Source of the DNA: Actinomycetota bacterium
GTDB lineage: Bacteria > Actinomycetota > Humimicrobiia > Humimicrobiales > Humimicrobiaceae
Direction: 5' to 3'
DNA: 5,471 nucleotides
Assembly: GCA_018399435.1 (NCBI GenBank)
Contig: JAGYOJ010000115.1
Coordinates: 1 to 5,471, forward strand
The notes below the pieces were generated by a model. The model worked only from the letters and a program-made list of their open reading frames with translations. It was not told where the DNA came from and did not search any database. This document shows, in pieces, positions 4,607 to 5,471 of this stretch (within the stretch, counting starts at the first letter, position 1; each line of letters opens with the position of its first letter). Made by a program: the position numbers and the translations under genes.

Positions 4607-5386
4607 GAATATTTAAAACAAATACTGCTAAGCAAGAAAGAAAAAAGAAATAAATTGAATTTTGAAAAACCTGGCACCGGAGGTTCTAATTTTTTAAAGA
4701 ATTTTGAAAAAGGAAAAATAAATATTATAGCAGAGATAAAAACCTCTTCTCCCTCCAGGGGTGTCTTAAATAATTTTAAAGTAGAAAAGATTGCTTATGC
4801 TTATAATAAGTTTCGGAGAATAATAAAAGGTATTTCAATACTTACAGAACCCCTTTATTTTAAGGGCAGCATGGGCCATATAGAGAAAGTAAAAGAAATT
4901 ACAGAAATTCCTATTTTAAGAAAAGATTTTATAATTTATCCCGAACAAGTTTATGAAAGCGCAAGCCATGGGGCTGACTGTATTTTGCTTATCGCTTCCA
5001 TTTTAGGCAAGAAGAAGCTTAAAAAATTACGTGATTTATCAAAGGAACTTGGTTTAGATGTTTTGGTAGAAGTGCATGATTTATGCGAATTCCAGAAAGC
5101 CTTGGATATTGATGCAGATATTATTGGAATTAATAATAGGAATTTAAAAAACCTAGAAGTATTTAGAGGCAATGCAGAAAAAATAATGGGTGAAATTGAA
5201 AAAAGCAAATTAAATGATATAGATATTATTTTTGAAAGCGGAATAGAAAGCACTAGGCATCTTTTGGAGATGCAGGAAAAGGGATTTTCTAATTTTCTTA
5301 TAGGGACTTTTTTTATGCGGGCAAAAAGTGTAATCACTACATTATCCTATTTAGAGCTTGCTTTAGAGAAAGAAGGACTACTTTAA
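4604..5386 (+). CDS. trpC: Indole-3-glycerol-phosphate synthase
   Basis: This 260-residue, single-domain TrpC (not fused to TrpF) closes carboxyphenylamino-deoxyribulose phosphate to indole-glycerol phosphate with loss of CO2 and water. It has the TIM-barrel signatures in order: I-I-A-E-I-K-T-S-S-P-S-R-G at 41-53 (E44 and catalytic K46), I-S-I-L-T-E-P at 77-83, P-I-L-R-K-D-F at 103-109 (catalytic K107), L-V-E-V-H-D at 154-159 (catalytic E156), G-I-N-N-R-N-L at 175-181 and E-S-G-I at 211-214. Two usually conserved spots differ: I-I-Y-P-E-Q where I-I-D-P-Y-Q is common (110-115), and F-L-I-G-T-F-F-M-R-A where G-E-(S/A)-L-M is common (231-240). The catalytic lysines and E156 are intact, so activity is expected. 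The start codon is TTG. It has no Trp residues and its stop touches the trpF start. Confidence 0.95.
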   Translation: MEYLKQILLSKKEKRNKLNFEKPGTGGSNFLKNFEKGKINIIAEIKTSSPSRGVLNNFKVEKIAYAYNKFRRIIKGISILTEPLYFKGSMGHIEKVKEITEIPILRKDFIIYPEQVYESASHGADCILLIASILGKKKLKKLRDLSKELGLDVLVEVHDLCEFQKALDIDADIIGINNRNLKNLEVFRGNAEKIMGEIEKSKLNDIDIIFESGIESTRHLLEMQEKGFSNFLIGTFFMRAKSVITTLSYLELALEKEGLL

Positions 5387-5471
5387 ATGTGGATTAAAAT
5401 ATGTGGAATTACTAATAGAGAAGATGCAATAAGCATTGCAGAACTAGGCCCTGATGCATTAGGACTTGTAT
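5387..5471 (+). CDS. trpF: Phosphoribosylanthranilate isomerase, N-terminal fragment cut by window edge
   Basis: An ATG directly after the trpC stop (0 nt gap) opens a frame that runs off the right edge after 28 codons. It begins M-W-I-K-I-C-G-I-T, and K-I-C-G-I-T is the signature first strand of TrpF; the cysteine is the usual general base. A-L-G-L-V at the end matches the second-strand region. The enzyme isomerises phosphoribosyl-anthranilate for TrpC, even though trpC precedes it here. An AGAAGGA site at 5371-5377 inside trpC is well placed, and the abutting stop and start suggest translational coupling. Its second codon is TGG, the first Trp codon in the trp structural genes of this window. 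Confidence 0.92.
   Translation, partial: MWIKICGITNREDAISIAELGPDALGLV

Noticed and set aside
2127..5337. Several minus-strand open frames of about 90-130 codons inside trpE, trpD and trpC
   Set aside because: They lie wholly within strongly conserved genes on the other strand, have no recognisable motifs and are side effects of codon use.

Overview
The window is AT-rich bacterial DNA. Shine-Dalgarno sites (GGAG, AGGGG, GGGAAGG), one TTG start, mostly AGA/AGG arginine codons and a compact trp operon all point to a low-GC bacterium. No rRNA or other lineage marker is present, so I cannot place it further.

Layout. Minus strand, 667 to the left edge: a 70-residue small protein overlaps by 22 nt a partial nucleotidyltransferase with a DxD motif. 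This two-gene unit resembles a toxin-antitoxin-type or otherwise accessory module. Positions 668-999 hold no gene; the only clear structure is an 11-bp inverted repeat. Minus strand 1677-1000: a class I SAM-dependent methyltransferase of unknown substrate, with a good promoter (TTGAAA-16-TATAAT) and a 20-bp near-perfect palindrome over its -10 and predicted start point. Positions 1678-2082 are a divergent control region that also carries the trp promoter (TTGACT-16-TATAAT). Plus strand 2083-5471: trpE, trpD, trpC and the first 28 codons of trpF, closely packed (gaps of 9, 16 and 0 nt). They encode the route from chorismate to anthranilate, its phosphoribosylation, and then isomerisation and indole-glycerol-phosphate formation. 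trpG is not in the usual place beside trpE, and trpB/trpA would lie beyond the right edge.

The most interesting part is the roughly 230-nt trpE leader. It encodes a possible 30-residue leader peptide ending Cys-Trp-Arg-Ser-stop. The Trp codon and stop codon lie in the left arm of a hairpin (segments 1:2). Segment 2 can instead pair over 11 positions with segment 3, and segment 3 can instead pair over 10 perfect positions with segment 4. Segment 4 contains the trpE Shine-Dalgarno sequence and there is no U-run after it. This has the four-segment logic of the enteric trp attenuator, but the output appears to be hiding or exposing the trpE ribosome-binding site rather than terminating transcription. 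Ribosome stalling at the Trp codon would free segment 2, form 2:3 and open trpE to translation. When Trp is plentiful, 1:2 and 3:4 would form and close it. The pairings are read directly from the sequence; the mechanism is inference.
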